From Apostichopus californicus (Eukaryota > Echinodermata > Holothuroidea > Aspidochirotida > Stichopodidae), in NCBI GenBank assembly GCA_020650975.1, contig JAIPMN010000979.1, forward strand, positions 6,511 through 70,510: a stretch of DNA of 64,000 nucleotides, written 5' to 3'. Within the stretch, counting starts at the first letter, position 1, and each line of letters opens with the position of its first letter. The position numbers and the translations under genes are program-made. The notes beneath the pieces are model-generated. The model saw only the letters and a list, made by a program, of their open reading frames with translations, ran no database searches and had not been told where the DNA came from. This document shows, in pieces, positions 1 to 11,800 of the stretch.

Positions 1-939
1 CCTCCGACCCTCCCCATAGCCCTCCCCATCTGAAAACCTTTCATAACCAACTTTACTTTCAGCTCAGAATTATTAAAAGGTTTTTCCAAAATCTCACCAC
101 TGAAAAAAAAAAAATCCAATTAAAAGTGTTGATGATTGTCACCATGCTATAATACAAACTGTGGAAATGTACTTGAGTCGGCCGGTCATATAGAAGACCA
201 ACATAAATAGCCTCTAGCAGAAAGAATTATGACCGACATTTGAACATTACGATACTTGATATTCGACGAGACCCCGTCTACAGACAACAATGGTGCCAAA
301 CTTAAAAACTTTCATAAAAAATACGACCAACAGTAATTCAATTCTTTTTCTTTCAATCCACTCTCGCAATCTTTTTATCTTTCTATTCTTTTCTTTTTGA
401 CAACAATTTTAGGGGGTTATTGTCAGAAATCTCAAAGTAACAAAGACTGTTATTTTTACAAGTGCAACACCTACACCGTATTGAACTAAGCCTTATTGTG
501 ATTGGTGGGCTAAAAGGAATCAGTTTATGTAGGATCTCATCCCAAAGGTGGAATATAATCAATTTCCCTGCAGCTTCTGATCATCACAAAAGACGACCTT
601 CTTCTTTTTTTTTTATATCAGAAATATCCTGAAAGTGAAACAGAATTCACTCTTAGAAAAAGGGTCGTTGCACCCTTCTTGGTCATCGGAAACCCCAGAT
701 TAAAATCAGGTGTCCAGTTCAACAACATTACTGGCTGCCTTAAATTTCCAAGAATTGTTTGAAAATGTTGGCTAATATAATGTTTGCCCTTAGAACAGCT
801 GGCTGTGGTGGTACTCATACATAAGCTTAGAGTATTTGGCACTTCCCACATAAGTTGACCCGACCAACCACACATGACCCAACCTACCGATGTTTTGTTC
901 AAGTAACTGCAAACATGCTTTAGAAAACAGTGCAACTAG

Positions 940-1545
940 TTTGTTATTAGCCTAACAAACTGGTTATCATAACAAACTTAGCCTACAGGTTCATATTTAT
1001 ATATAAAATGTTTGGAATATGTCAATCTGTTATTAGCCTAACTAAGTGATAATAATAACAAACTTAGCCTACAGGTTCATATTTATATATACACTGTTTG
1101 GAATATGTCAATCTGTTATAACCATAACTAACTGATAATAATAACAAACTTAGCCTACAGGTTTATATGTAAAGATACAATGTTTGGACTATGTCAATCT
1201 GTTATTACCCTAACTAAGTGATAATAATAACAAACTTAGCCTACAGGTTTATATGTAAAGATACAATGTTTGGAATATGTCAATCTGTTATTACCCTAAC
1301 TACAGTAACTGATAATAATAACAAACTTAGCCTACAGGTTGACTGTTTGGATTATGTCAATCTGTTATTACCCTAACTAACTGATAATAATAACAAACTT
1401 AGCCTACAGGTTCATATTTATATATACAATGTTTGGAATATGTCAATCTGTTATTAGCCTAACTAAGTGATAATAATAACAAACTTAGCCTACAGGTTGA
1501 TATTTATAGATACACTGTTTGGATTATGACAATATGTTATTAGCC
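940..1545. repeat. Satellite/minisatellite array, 86-bp unit, about 7 copies
   Basis: The phrase AACAAACTTAGCCTACAGGT recurs with starts at 971, 1057, 1143, 1229, 1320, 1392 and 1478. The spacing is 86 bp except for one copy lengthened to 91 (a five-base insertion) and one shortened to 72 (loss of the AT-rich TATATT part). Copies also share GGAATATGTCAATCTGTTAT and a GATAATAAT tail. They are close enough to suggest recent tandem amplification. No coding potential is seen. Confidence 0.9.
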
Positions 1546-1642
1546 TGTTTTTTCCTTTATCGATAAGTTAAGAGAACTAGTTGGAACAATGCTTCAAGTA
1601 ATTTTGCAATGATGAAGTACAATTCCTTTGGTATACAGTTGT

Positions 1643-1745
1643 TATTTCATTAATAATAATAATAATAATAATAATACATAATTTTTATATAGCATTAATC
1701 ATATCAACAGCTCATTTATACAGCAAAATAGCTCACTTTGCACTT
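1643..1745 (-). mobile_element. LINE 3'-tail-like remnant (CR1/L2 type)
   Basis: A (TAA)n run followed by TTTTTATATAGCATTAATCA and an AGCTCA word reads, on the minus strand, like the end of the LINE tail seen at 19.10-19.18 kb (GCTTTGAGA ... GTAAAGC.CTATATAA ... ATTATTATT). That layout is common at the 3' ends of CR1/L2-like LINEs in marine invertebrates. No coding part is visible, so it is a short 5'-truncated copy or a SINE sharing the tail. Confidence 0.4.
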
Positions 1746-4700
1746 ATTGCATGCATGCAAAATAACAATCTGACAAAAATGTTGTCCAAGTGGGGCACAT
1801 CACCCGAAAAAGTACATTAAATGTACCCCCCCCCCCAAAAAAAAAAGATGTAATTCTTTGTGGTTGTAAACTAAGAAGGACTGGAAAGGATTTCACCTTT
1901 TACTACCTGAGAGGCTTGACTTAATAAAAACATTCCTAGTCACTGTATTGTTATGTATGTCATTTTAAACCACAAAAACCGCATTCCAATGAAGCTAATT
2001 TGAAAAAATGGTAACTGATCGCACAAATGTATTAAAATGGTCTTGTTCTATTTTTTTTTCTTTTCATTTTTCTTTTTATGCGTAAGCATGATGTGGTAGG
2101 GGTGAGATTAAGGTACATATGGAGAAATTTGGTAACAAAGCAATTTTGTCTCAACAAAGTAGATTCTATGAATGTATTTATCTGCACGAATAGATGAACT
2201 GAGGCAAACAGTTCATTTTGCATAATTAGTCAGTTTATTTATGACAGCCACTATTAACTATTCGTCAGGTACTATTAGCATTATTTTCATTTTTTCTTGA
2301 CAAAAATGCAAACAAGCAAACAACTATTACAACCATTTACATATTTTCTTGACAAAAAGTGAACAAAGATTTTCAGATTATGTTTGTATATGTACAATTT
2401 CATAATGTCATTCTGACAGACCCCTGGCATAGATATGGGGGAGGGGGTGTAGATGCACACTCCCCCATTATCATCCCCACACAAAGTATTTATGAGAACA
2501 ACCTTGCTTGTAGTTCTAATTACAGACCTAACTTATAACCTAAACTATTGTGGACAAATATACGTGTACTTAGCTATGGACAAATACTGTGCATACGTAA
2601 TGTACTAAACATTGACCCAACCCAGTAGAAATTTATAGCTTACAAAACAAGCTAAATAACACTTTTATTCTTTCTCATCTTCTTCCTTTTTATTTACAGC
2701 AGTTTTTATACCACATTGTAAATTTGAATGTCACTTAAGGGCTACCATACATACCTATACCTTTGTGACACACCATAGTGGCACTGTTTTTATTAACAAG
2801 TTGTAGACAGAAAGATAAAAAGTAAGAAATATTTTACTTGAATGAGAAGGTATCAGTTTGTCCTTTAGGTAAGAATAGAAGTGGGGGAAAAGTGTGAACA
2901 CTCACTGCTTGCCTAAAGGGGGCATAAAATACAGAATTATATTGAAGTGCTGGTAAAGCGATACAGGTCTAAATATAGTTGCAAAACTGTTAAAAAAAAA
3001 GAGAAAAGGATATGCCTCGAAGAAGAACAAAAGTAAACGACTTGCTAAAACTTCATCTCACCAGTTGTTTTTACTGTATGTTAGTCATCCACGAAAACAA
3101 TATATTCAACGATACATGAAGGTTATGCTGAGTGCTTATACGATTACATTTCTATATTTGACAGAACCAACTTCAAATTCAATCTTGGATGAAATTTGTG
3201 ACAAACATAATATTATTTACAGTTGAGACAGGTATTCAACCATACATTAATAGGACATCACAGTTTTTCTTCAGAATTCATGCAATGCCAAGCATTTGTG
3301 TCACATTTTCTTTTGTTTGTCCTTTGTTTTAACTTCATTTTAAGATAATTTCATCATTTCAATTACACATAAACCAGGACTATATCTGGGTGGTAGGTTG
3401 GATACTACATTACAAAAAAAAAAATATTGCATGACAGTTTGCAGGGAAACTATCATTTTACAATATATGAAAAGATGTTATGGTATGCCTTTTACACACA
3501 AGAGCTTTCATTTACCACAACAATGAATCATCAGTTAAACAAAGACAATGATTGGTCCCACTTGTATGCCTGCCCCCCCCCCCCAGTCCCCCCCCCCTTG
3601 ACTATGATTCACTTCAAAGATGTTCACAAGGGTAAAAGAAATACAAGTTGTTATAACAGAATCCTGCTAAAAACAAAAATAATTTTTGTTTTGGAGTTGA
3701 TGCACAGTTTATCAGGTGGGTAAAACAGGTTTGGGGAATACATAACTGTCTTAATATCACATTAGTTGTATTCCAGAAAGAATTACAGAAGAAATAATTC
3801 TATCAATGGTGATCAATCAATTTGCAATAAACATTTTCAAACCCAAACTACACATAGTATCCTTAACTAAATAGACTAACAGCCTTCAGAACATCTGGTT
3901 GTGCGTTGTCATTTGCCAAAATAGAGCCTGTATTCTTGATCATTATTATAGCATAATGGGGTAATGCTGAATAGGTAAAAACTCTTTAACAACTGCATGT
4001 CATGCTAGTTAATGATTGAATGACAGACAATACTCATCCATATTCACGACCTTCAAATGTCCCGAGGCATAGTTAGCTTAGAAATTAGTTCTATGCAGAC
4101 TTCTACACAAAAGGTTATATTGTGCTTATAACTTCTTTTAGTAGTTATATAGTTTGGGTTGAAAAGGTGGTGAGTACATGTATATCTAGGATTGCATAGC
4201 TAAATGTTATGAAAAATTGACAAAATGCAACTCAAACATATAGAAGATTAGGTACAAAGAACAACTGCTGAGCTGACCATACAACAATTACATTACTGAC
4301 AACACAGTTTGCCTTCAAGAGCTCTTTGCATCACACTGGTCACATCCATTCACAGATTAACCCCTATTATATCAACACCAACCCCCCCACCAACCCCCCC
4401 CCCCCTCCCCCAAAACTTAATGCATCAGCTGTTTTGTATTGTTTATTGCAGCAAGTTGTCACCATTCACTAAATGACACACTCTACTTGGCCTCTATACT
4501 TCATGTGGAAGGTTTAATATCCAATGGAGTCTGATATGCTGTTCTAAGGGGTTACAGAGGCAATTCAGAATGAAAAAGACCCCCAACAGAGACGTTCCCA
4601 AAACATTTGAAAACTTGAGTCTTTCTAAGTAAACATTACCCCTTCTGGTCAACATCAACAAGTTAGAAGTTACCTTTACCAATTGAATGCATTGTCATCC

Positions 4701-6044
4701 CATAAGCTATGTACATTATCCATGTGTGAAGTTTGTTACTTAACAAGTTAGGTATTTATTCATGGGTGTGATTCTGGAAGTAAGCAGCTGTAGGCTTGCC
4801 CTACAAAAGTAACATTCACATACCTACAGCCCACCATTTGCTTTGCACTTGTCAATGAAAACAGTTTTTCTGTTTCTGTTTCTGTTTATTGTTATTAAGT
4901 TTCACGTTTTCCATTAGCATAGAGTTGACTGACTTGAATTATAAGTTGTAAACAGTTTTACATAGGACACAGTGCTTCCAAAGCAAATGTTCCAATTCAC
5001 AGGTTCGGGTGATTGTGGGGGTGGGGGTGGGGGAGGGGGTGAGGTGTGATGCTGAACACCAACTTCATGCTTCAGGCTGATGATACACCTCAGTCCAGAC
5101 CAACTTCTTGGTTAAGAATAGAACCATTTTCATTACGGTTGCGATATATTATCAGTTTACCTACTGGATGAAAGTTTACCGAAATGAATACGTTCATTCC
5201 ATTACTGTACATGCTAACAAAACATGGTATAGAACCATCTATAGTATAACACATCTATACTAGCACTGTCAACACAGTGTATTACTATTGATTGGAAGTA
5301 CATGTGACACTCATACAATGGTTCAAGAACCTATCAGCGCTCTGTTGATCTCATGTACTTCAAGTCTACCCCAGGCTGGCTAGTAAACTCTCTCTGACCC
5401 TGTGAGGCCACCAATAGGGAACCTTATGCCTTTCCTATTCTTGGTGTTGTAGAAGGTAGGTAATAACAAACTGGTTTACAACTTTTTCCAGGGCATGACT
5501 TCGACATTTATTGACCGTCTTAACATCCTGAACAACTTTTTGAAACTCAACACTTCATCAAATATGAATTGGGAATATTTCTTACAGATAATTGTCAAGC
5601 TGCAGAAGCTAAGCAATTTAGTTGACCCCAAAAAAATTATAAAAAAAAAAGTAGCATAGTGGGTGATTAAATCCCACTTTTGGACAACACATTACAGCCA
5701 CAGGCAATTTACTACCGATTCTTTGGCAGTCTTTTCAGAAAATATTTTTGGCCAAACGTTTATCTTATAACTAAATTTCTGAAGACTGAAAAGAAAAGTG
5801 AAAGCAAAATTTTTCAGGCTGTCTATGTTGGACATGTCAACTTGTGACATCATCTGTTGAGTGATCAAAGCAGCTGCCAGTGTTGATAACAATATAACTG
5901 TATTTTTAGCCACAAAATGTAAATACTGAAACTTGTTTTGTTTTTTTTAATGTGAAAGGTGGTAAGGAGTCTCAGAAGTACTTTTCCCGGGTTTTTATCA
6001 GCTTTGGCCATTTTATTTATTTTATTTTATTTATTTTTTAATTA

Positions 6045-6115
6045 AACTTTATTTTAAGAGGGTAGTTCGTTTAGCAATAGCTAATCTTCCACGAGGCCCT
6101 CTAATAAGACATATA
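6045..6115. repeat. Dispersed repeat copy A (related to 6822-6895)
   Basis: This segment shares an ordered series of words with 6822-6895: TTTATTT, then AGGGTAG, then a GTTAGC/GTTTAGC word, then AGCTAATCT, then GAGGCCCT. The arrangement recurs twice within 0.8 kb in the same orientation. It therefore looks like the conserved end of an interspersed element rather than chance. The family is not identified. Confidence 0.5.
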
Positions 6116-6821
6116 ATAATATGACTTCTCTATGATAATAACATATTAAGTAGGCCTCATTTGCATAAACTGTCAACTAACTTATGTAAATAAGTAAGGC
6201 AAGTTTGGTATTTTGTGTGTCGATTAACTTGGAACTCTCTGGTGATCTAATTCACTGCCAGTGATGCAATAAATGTCTGCTAAGTTCGATCAGCTAGCTT
6301 AATTGTTAAATTCACTGCTCAGAGTGTTTGCAGAGTGAGTCACATATAATAGCCCGAATGCAGAAGGTTTACTGTGCTATTAATTACCTACATATTATAT
6401 TGTTTTTTTCAACACTACTCATCACATTTTTCTTCCCATGTGATCAGAATTCCAACTAACCAAACTTCGAACATAGTTTGGTTTGCTAATGCCTTTTCGT
6501 CTTGTCCATTCAGGCATGAGCTGACGAAGATGAAAATAGCTAGTGGCATTTCTGAAAACAAACTGATAACACTCAACCCCTCTAGAGAGATATCCTACTG
6601 AACAAGAAATGAATCCCAAGTGATTTTAATGTATTTTTACTTTTCTTAAATAACAATCCATTCCCCGCCCCCCCCCCCCATAAAAAAACCGGAAATCAAA
6701 ACGGTCACACTACATTACAACCTCCTTTCATTATGCAAAACCAATATTCATTCTTAACAGTGCTATCTAGGGAAGCCAAGTCTGTAAGCATCAGTGATAA
6801 ATGCTGGTGAAATGTATTTAT

Positions 6822-6895
6822 TTAACGTTAAAGGGTAGACTCAGTTAGCGAAAAGCTAATCTCCCCTGAGGCCCTGACTCCATTAAAACACTGCA
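6822..6895. repeat. Dispersed repeat copy B (related to 6045-6115)
   Basis: The second copy of the element end described at 6045-6115, same orientation, with AAGGGTAG, CAGTTAGCG, AAGCTAATCT and GAGGCCCTGA in the same order and spacing. The two differ at many positions, so they are separate old insertions and not a recent tandem duplication. Confidence 0.5.
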
Positions 6896-8669
6896 TAATC
6901 CAGAATAAGGGAAACAAGAATAGAGGGCGACATTGTGATCCAGGTAGAAAAACTCCCAGTTTTCCAAGTTTTTTATTTTTATATCTTTATTTTGTTTGAA
7001 AGCACTCTGTTTTTATGGATTTAGGAGTGTTGTACTTTACATGTATAAGAGGGTAAATGTGATAGAATTCCTTAATTATTCCTGTGGAAGGCAATGTAGA
7101 GACTTAAAGGTAGTCAGTATAGGCCCAAAATTATAGCATGCTGTAATTGCTAGAAGTTGTCAAAAAGTACTTTCCTGGAGGTCTTTACTCTCCTAATTGT
7201 TCTCAGACAATTTTTAAGGAACACACAAGATGACTGAATGTCCCAGTGAGGAAAATTTCCTCGAAGGTTGTAATAAAAACAGTGTAAGAATTTTGACCAA
7301 AAGTGACCATATTTGAATATATAGCATATTTGGGGCCAATACAGCATACCTTTAAATGGAAGAGAAAATATTGCTGCACTGATAGTTGAAAACCTTATGT
7401 CAATAGTTTGTTCGTAACTCAACATATGGTTGATTGAATGTAACTTATATTGACTCGCTAAACCCTCCATTCTGTCCATTCATTAGTCTGTCATGTCATT
7501 ATGACAGATGTTCTTTAACAGCTTTACTTTCCTATTAAAATGTTTCTATTGATTTATTTTTTTAATACTGTTAGAATTTCTCCCATATCTGTCCATGTTT
7601 TCTGTATTTAGAAATCAAAATGCAGCTGTTACGTAGAAATATTATTATTTATTTCTTGGATTTTTTATTATTATTTCAATTAATATTATTATTTTTATTT
7701 TCCTCGGTTTTATTCATAAGCGGGTTCAATTTTATAAAGAAAAATAAAAACATTTTCAGCTGAAATGCTGTAATGACATCATTGACAAGGCTGTTGCTAG
7801 ATGCACCTACAAATCTGCTCAGATTAGTTTATCTTGCCAAAAATGCAATTAGGATGCGTTTTGACCTAAAGATGTAGAAACCCTCCAGCAGTTACAGTCA
7901 GCTACCGAAATATCCCTTGAGTCCTTCATAGTTTGTCTGCCAAAGGTTGCACCTCATATAATTTGATAAAGATGTTCTTAACTTAGCATACACTGTTGTC
8001 ACTTTATAGTCACTTAATTGGATACTGAAATTGTAAGTTTTGGACATGACATATAACTTTTAATAGTCATCGGTACTGACTATTAATATGCTAGAATATC
8101 AACTCATGGTGGTCACTCATTCTCAAACTGCATTTTACAAAGCATTTCATAGTAGCTACCATTAACAGCACTTGATATCACTGAGAGATTTAATATTGAT
8201 AATTCTCTCCGATAAAAATTTGAACGGTTTCGTACCTCCAATGAAAAGCTTTCACAAAAATCATTAACGTAAACAGCAATTGATAAATATCAGGTTTGAT
8301 ATTATTTAAACTCACCTTTCCTTTATATTCAGGAGGAGTGAATCCACTGTAAAGTGGAATATGACAACTGCATAAAATAGCCTACAGGGAGAAAATGTGA
8401 GAGAAAAGTCTTCACTATTCATTGATAGACAAAGTTGATGAATGGAAACAATGGTAAAGGCCGGACTTGAGTGTTCATTGAAAATGTGTGAACTTCAGTT
8501 TTCATTAGCTAAAATGTGCCTAGTTAACACTTACCTATTATGTATGGAACAGTCAGATGTATCCCATATTTTTTACCAAGTACTTTATCAATGCCAAACT
8601 AACTGGTTAAAAGGAACCACACCTATAATACACACCTTCTCTTTTGCAACAGTGACTAAAATTTACATA

Positions 8670-8765
8670 TTCGTTGAACATTATTAATTAATTAATAATT
8701 AGTTTTGTTAAGCGCACACATATCCATCGATAACAATGCTCAAGGCACATCACAATGTTGACCCT
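8670..8765. repeat. Possible remnant of an interspersed element
   Basis: An AT-only inverted stretch (ATTATTAATTAATTAATAAT) is followed by TTGTTAAGCGCAC and GCTCAAGGCACATCACAATG. The latter resembles the GCGC/TTACAAT words found in LINE and SINE tails. The match is short and decayed. Confidence 0.25.
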
Positions 8766-8824
8766 ATTGATAACACTTGGCACAGAGAATGTAGCTATGT
8801 TCACATCTAAACTAGCATACTCAC

Positions 8825-11800
8825 CTCAATCAATTCTTCTCTACTGGCAAACTCTGTGATTATTTCATTCTTGAAACTGGTGCAGTTTGTTACGGAAATG
8901 TAAAGATTACCGTTCGCTAGTTCGTGTGCATTTTTCGGTAAATGCTCTTCGAGTTGATCGTGTAGAATCTCCGAGAGTTTGAAGCTAGGACTAAATACAC
9001 CCAACAGTTTCTTTCTAGTACCTTCAATCATACTTTGAGCCACTGTCATTCCAATCTGAGGATATATAATAAATATTAGTTGACAGTTAGTGAAATAATT
9101 AATGAAATCAATTTTGTGGTTAAAGCCTGGGGGAAAAAAAACCCCAACCATCAATTATGCTTATATGACAGATCTTTATGAAAAAAATATCTCCCAAACA
9201 GCTAAGAAAATTCCCTCTCTGTTTGAGAGATATCCTAGCTTAAAGCCGTTTCTCAGAGAGGTCATTTTGTAATCTTTGATGTTGCACTGCCACTAAGATC
9301 TGGAACCTTTTAAATTCTCTTTGTTTTTCTTTTCATATTTTTAAGGTAGAATCTTAAACAGTGTTGATACTGAAACTAATGCCATCATTACGTCCTGCAA
9401 AAGGCTTCAATAAAAAATTCAGAATTTCAAACTCCATCTCCATTAACAGCTAGAATATATAATATTGTAATGCATTAAGAATACAAAAATGTGGCTCAAT
9501 GATGATAAACTTGAGCTTGACCAAGTCTTTAGACTTGATCAAGTCTCCAACCTTGTGTGTATTTAAGGAACATTTAATCTGTGTTACCTCTCAATGGAAT
9601 AAGAGTTTTCTTAACTGTTTAGTGAAGTTATTCATGTCAATTATCTCTATCACAAAGATCAATAATGCACGACCAAATAGGGAAAAATATCAACAGATTA
9701 ATTGTCGTCCATATGATTTTGGCCATAATTTAATGGAATACAAAATAAGTGTACATTTAATCTTAAAACATTGTAAACTTTTATTTTCATGATCTTAATA
9801 ACTTACCCATGGATTATCTGGGTAGCAGGTTATGAGGGCCGCGGATATTGCACCAGCACTAGCTCCGCCCCATCTCCTTATCTTATTGAATATGCTGCCA
9901 CCATTTCTCTTTAACACCTCATATACGCCTAGATAGTAAGTGCCTAAAAAGCCGCAACCTGCCAATGTCATGTTTATTTCTGAGACCTCTGTAAGTTTTT
10001 CAAATGTTCCTTGGCATCGCAGACAGTGGTCGTATGTGTCGTTCAAGACCATTGGGTTATGATCTGCCATGCAAACATGTTTCCCTCGTTTAACAGCTTC
10101 TCTTTCTGATGAGGAGGGATGAAGTGCAGCAGAATCAGATGATGGTGACACAATAAAGTCCTCTCTGTGGCCAGGTAAATGTTCGTCATTGTTTGTCTAG
10201 TGAAAGATAAGATTTGAATAATCTAGTTTTTATATTGGTATAAGATATCAAATTATGTCTAGGCAGTAGTTGATATTTCCAAAACTGAATGTTATTACAA
10301 AAACATAAGTTTCTGAAGCAAACATTCCCTAAAGCAAGTCGTTCAACTTCATTTCTGGAAAGCCAAATTCTTTTTCTTACTACATTAACTCAATTTACTT
10401 GTAGCATGGACACTTCGAAGTTCGGACACCTAAGCCTTAAAACACCCCAAAACTATATCTTCTGGTATAAATCACCTGAAAATATACTTGATATGGTGGG
10501 AGAAGTGTGTTATATTACGATACACGGCAAAACTTTCTTTCCTGCAAACTGTTTTCACGTTGTATTCCAAGAAGATTCTTTGTGATTGTGGAACTGGTAT
10601 TTCTTTGCTAGAGTATTGCGAAGTTCGGACACCCGGCCCACAGTGTGGCGCTGGTGATAAAATTGGTGGCGCAGTTGCTCGTTCAGTAATTATAACAGAC
10701 TTCATAGATCTCCGTCATTTTATTGACAAATATGTAAGTACTTACTTGTACACGGGTCATTTTGGAGAGAAAATAGCTGTAGCTTTGTAGTTTTTCGTGA
10801 AATTGGCTGTTGCTATAGGTTTTCATGGTGAAATCGTGTATTTCTTAGGGGTGTCCGAACTTCGCAGTGTTCCGAACTTCGCAATACTGACTATAGTACA
10901 AAAAGTATGCCTTCTCAATGAAATATGTGAAAATAGTTGGAAATTTGCCTTTGTTACATGTTAATGACAATTAAGAACTTACCACACCCCAACCTCTCTA
11001 TCCCCAACCTCCTCTCTCTAAACTGCAAAGTAGAAAAAGCTAGATGCTACTATTTCTGACATAGTTCTTTATATGCCGATGAAAAGTAAAACATTTCTAT
11101 AGGTTTTAGTCAACCTTTGAGACATAAATGCACAAATCTCACAGCAAAGTTAGTTCAAAGTAATTCACAAGTCACAAGTTGCTTATTAAAATAGGCTAAT
11201 ATCAATAGTTCTCATACTTATAGAGACACTTCACATAAATAATGTGTGGCTTGCTGTGCCTAGACATATTGTATTATGTATCATTCAACACGTGCATACT
11301 GAAAAATGAAATATCATGTATAAATATGTTGAAAGGTAAATAACATGTAGTCACACAGTTCACACTAACAAAACATAATTGCCTTGAACAAAATTCCAGC
11401 AAACAGTGTCCATAAAAAAGGAGATAAATGATTTGAGATACGTATTATAAGACACACACCTTTTGTAATAAGCCACTTTCTCTTCTGTTAGCACCCTCAC
11501 ATAAAAGCCTAACTTTTAAGCTGATATTGGGCCTCCAAGGAAAACCATAGCTAGCGTTGAGTACTACAATTGTACTTCTTTTTCTGGTACAGTATTTTCC
11601 TAAACAGAGATCAATCCACTTTTTTTGCTGCCCAGTTACTGTCGTTACACTTCGACTAGTCTGAGTCAATGCTTTCCTGCAAAGGTTTTTCAACAACAAA
11701 TTCATTCTGGCAGTTTCTTGAAAACTTCTGGTACAAACATGATGATGATTGCCGCAATGCAATAACTTGTAGTAGCACTGTCAACAATACTTAGCCTAGC

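Larger units (their letters stand above)
1..8824. other. Region without recognised exons, left of the lipase exons
   Basis: No stretch here translates into a protein I recognise on either strand. It may be the 3' introns of the lipase gene (minus strand) or intergenic DNA. I looked for the lipase exon that should carry the conserved Asp-Gly-Gly motif and did not find it. What is visible: an 86-bp satellite near 0.94-1.55 kb, a LINE-tail-like patch near 1.65 kb, a pair of related dispersed repeats near 6.05 and 6.85 kb, and runs of C or G at about 1.83, 3.57, 4.39, 5.02 and 6.67 kb. Open frames of 60-115 codons occur but lack family motifs. Confidence 0.6.

Noticed and set aside
618-935. A 105-codon minus-strand frame
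   Set aside because: No family motif and no convincing splice or start context. Not used as a gene.
11460-11777. A 106-codon minus-strand open frame with a possible AG acceptor and GT donor, in phase with the flanking lipase exons
   Set aside because: The acceptor has a poor pyrimidine tract, the donor (GTGTGT) is weak, and the peptide resembles no PNPLA region. Similar open frames occur by chance elsewhere in the window. RNA-seq junctions would decide.
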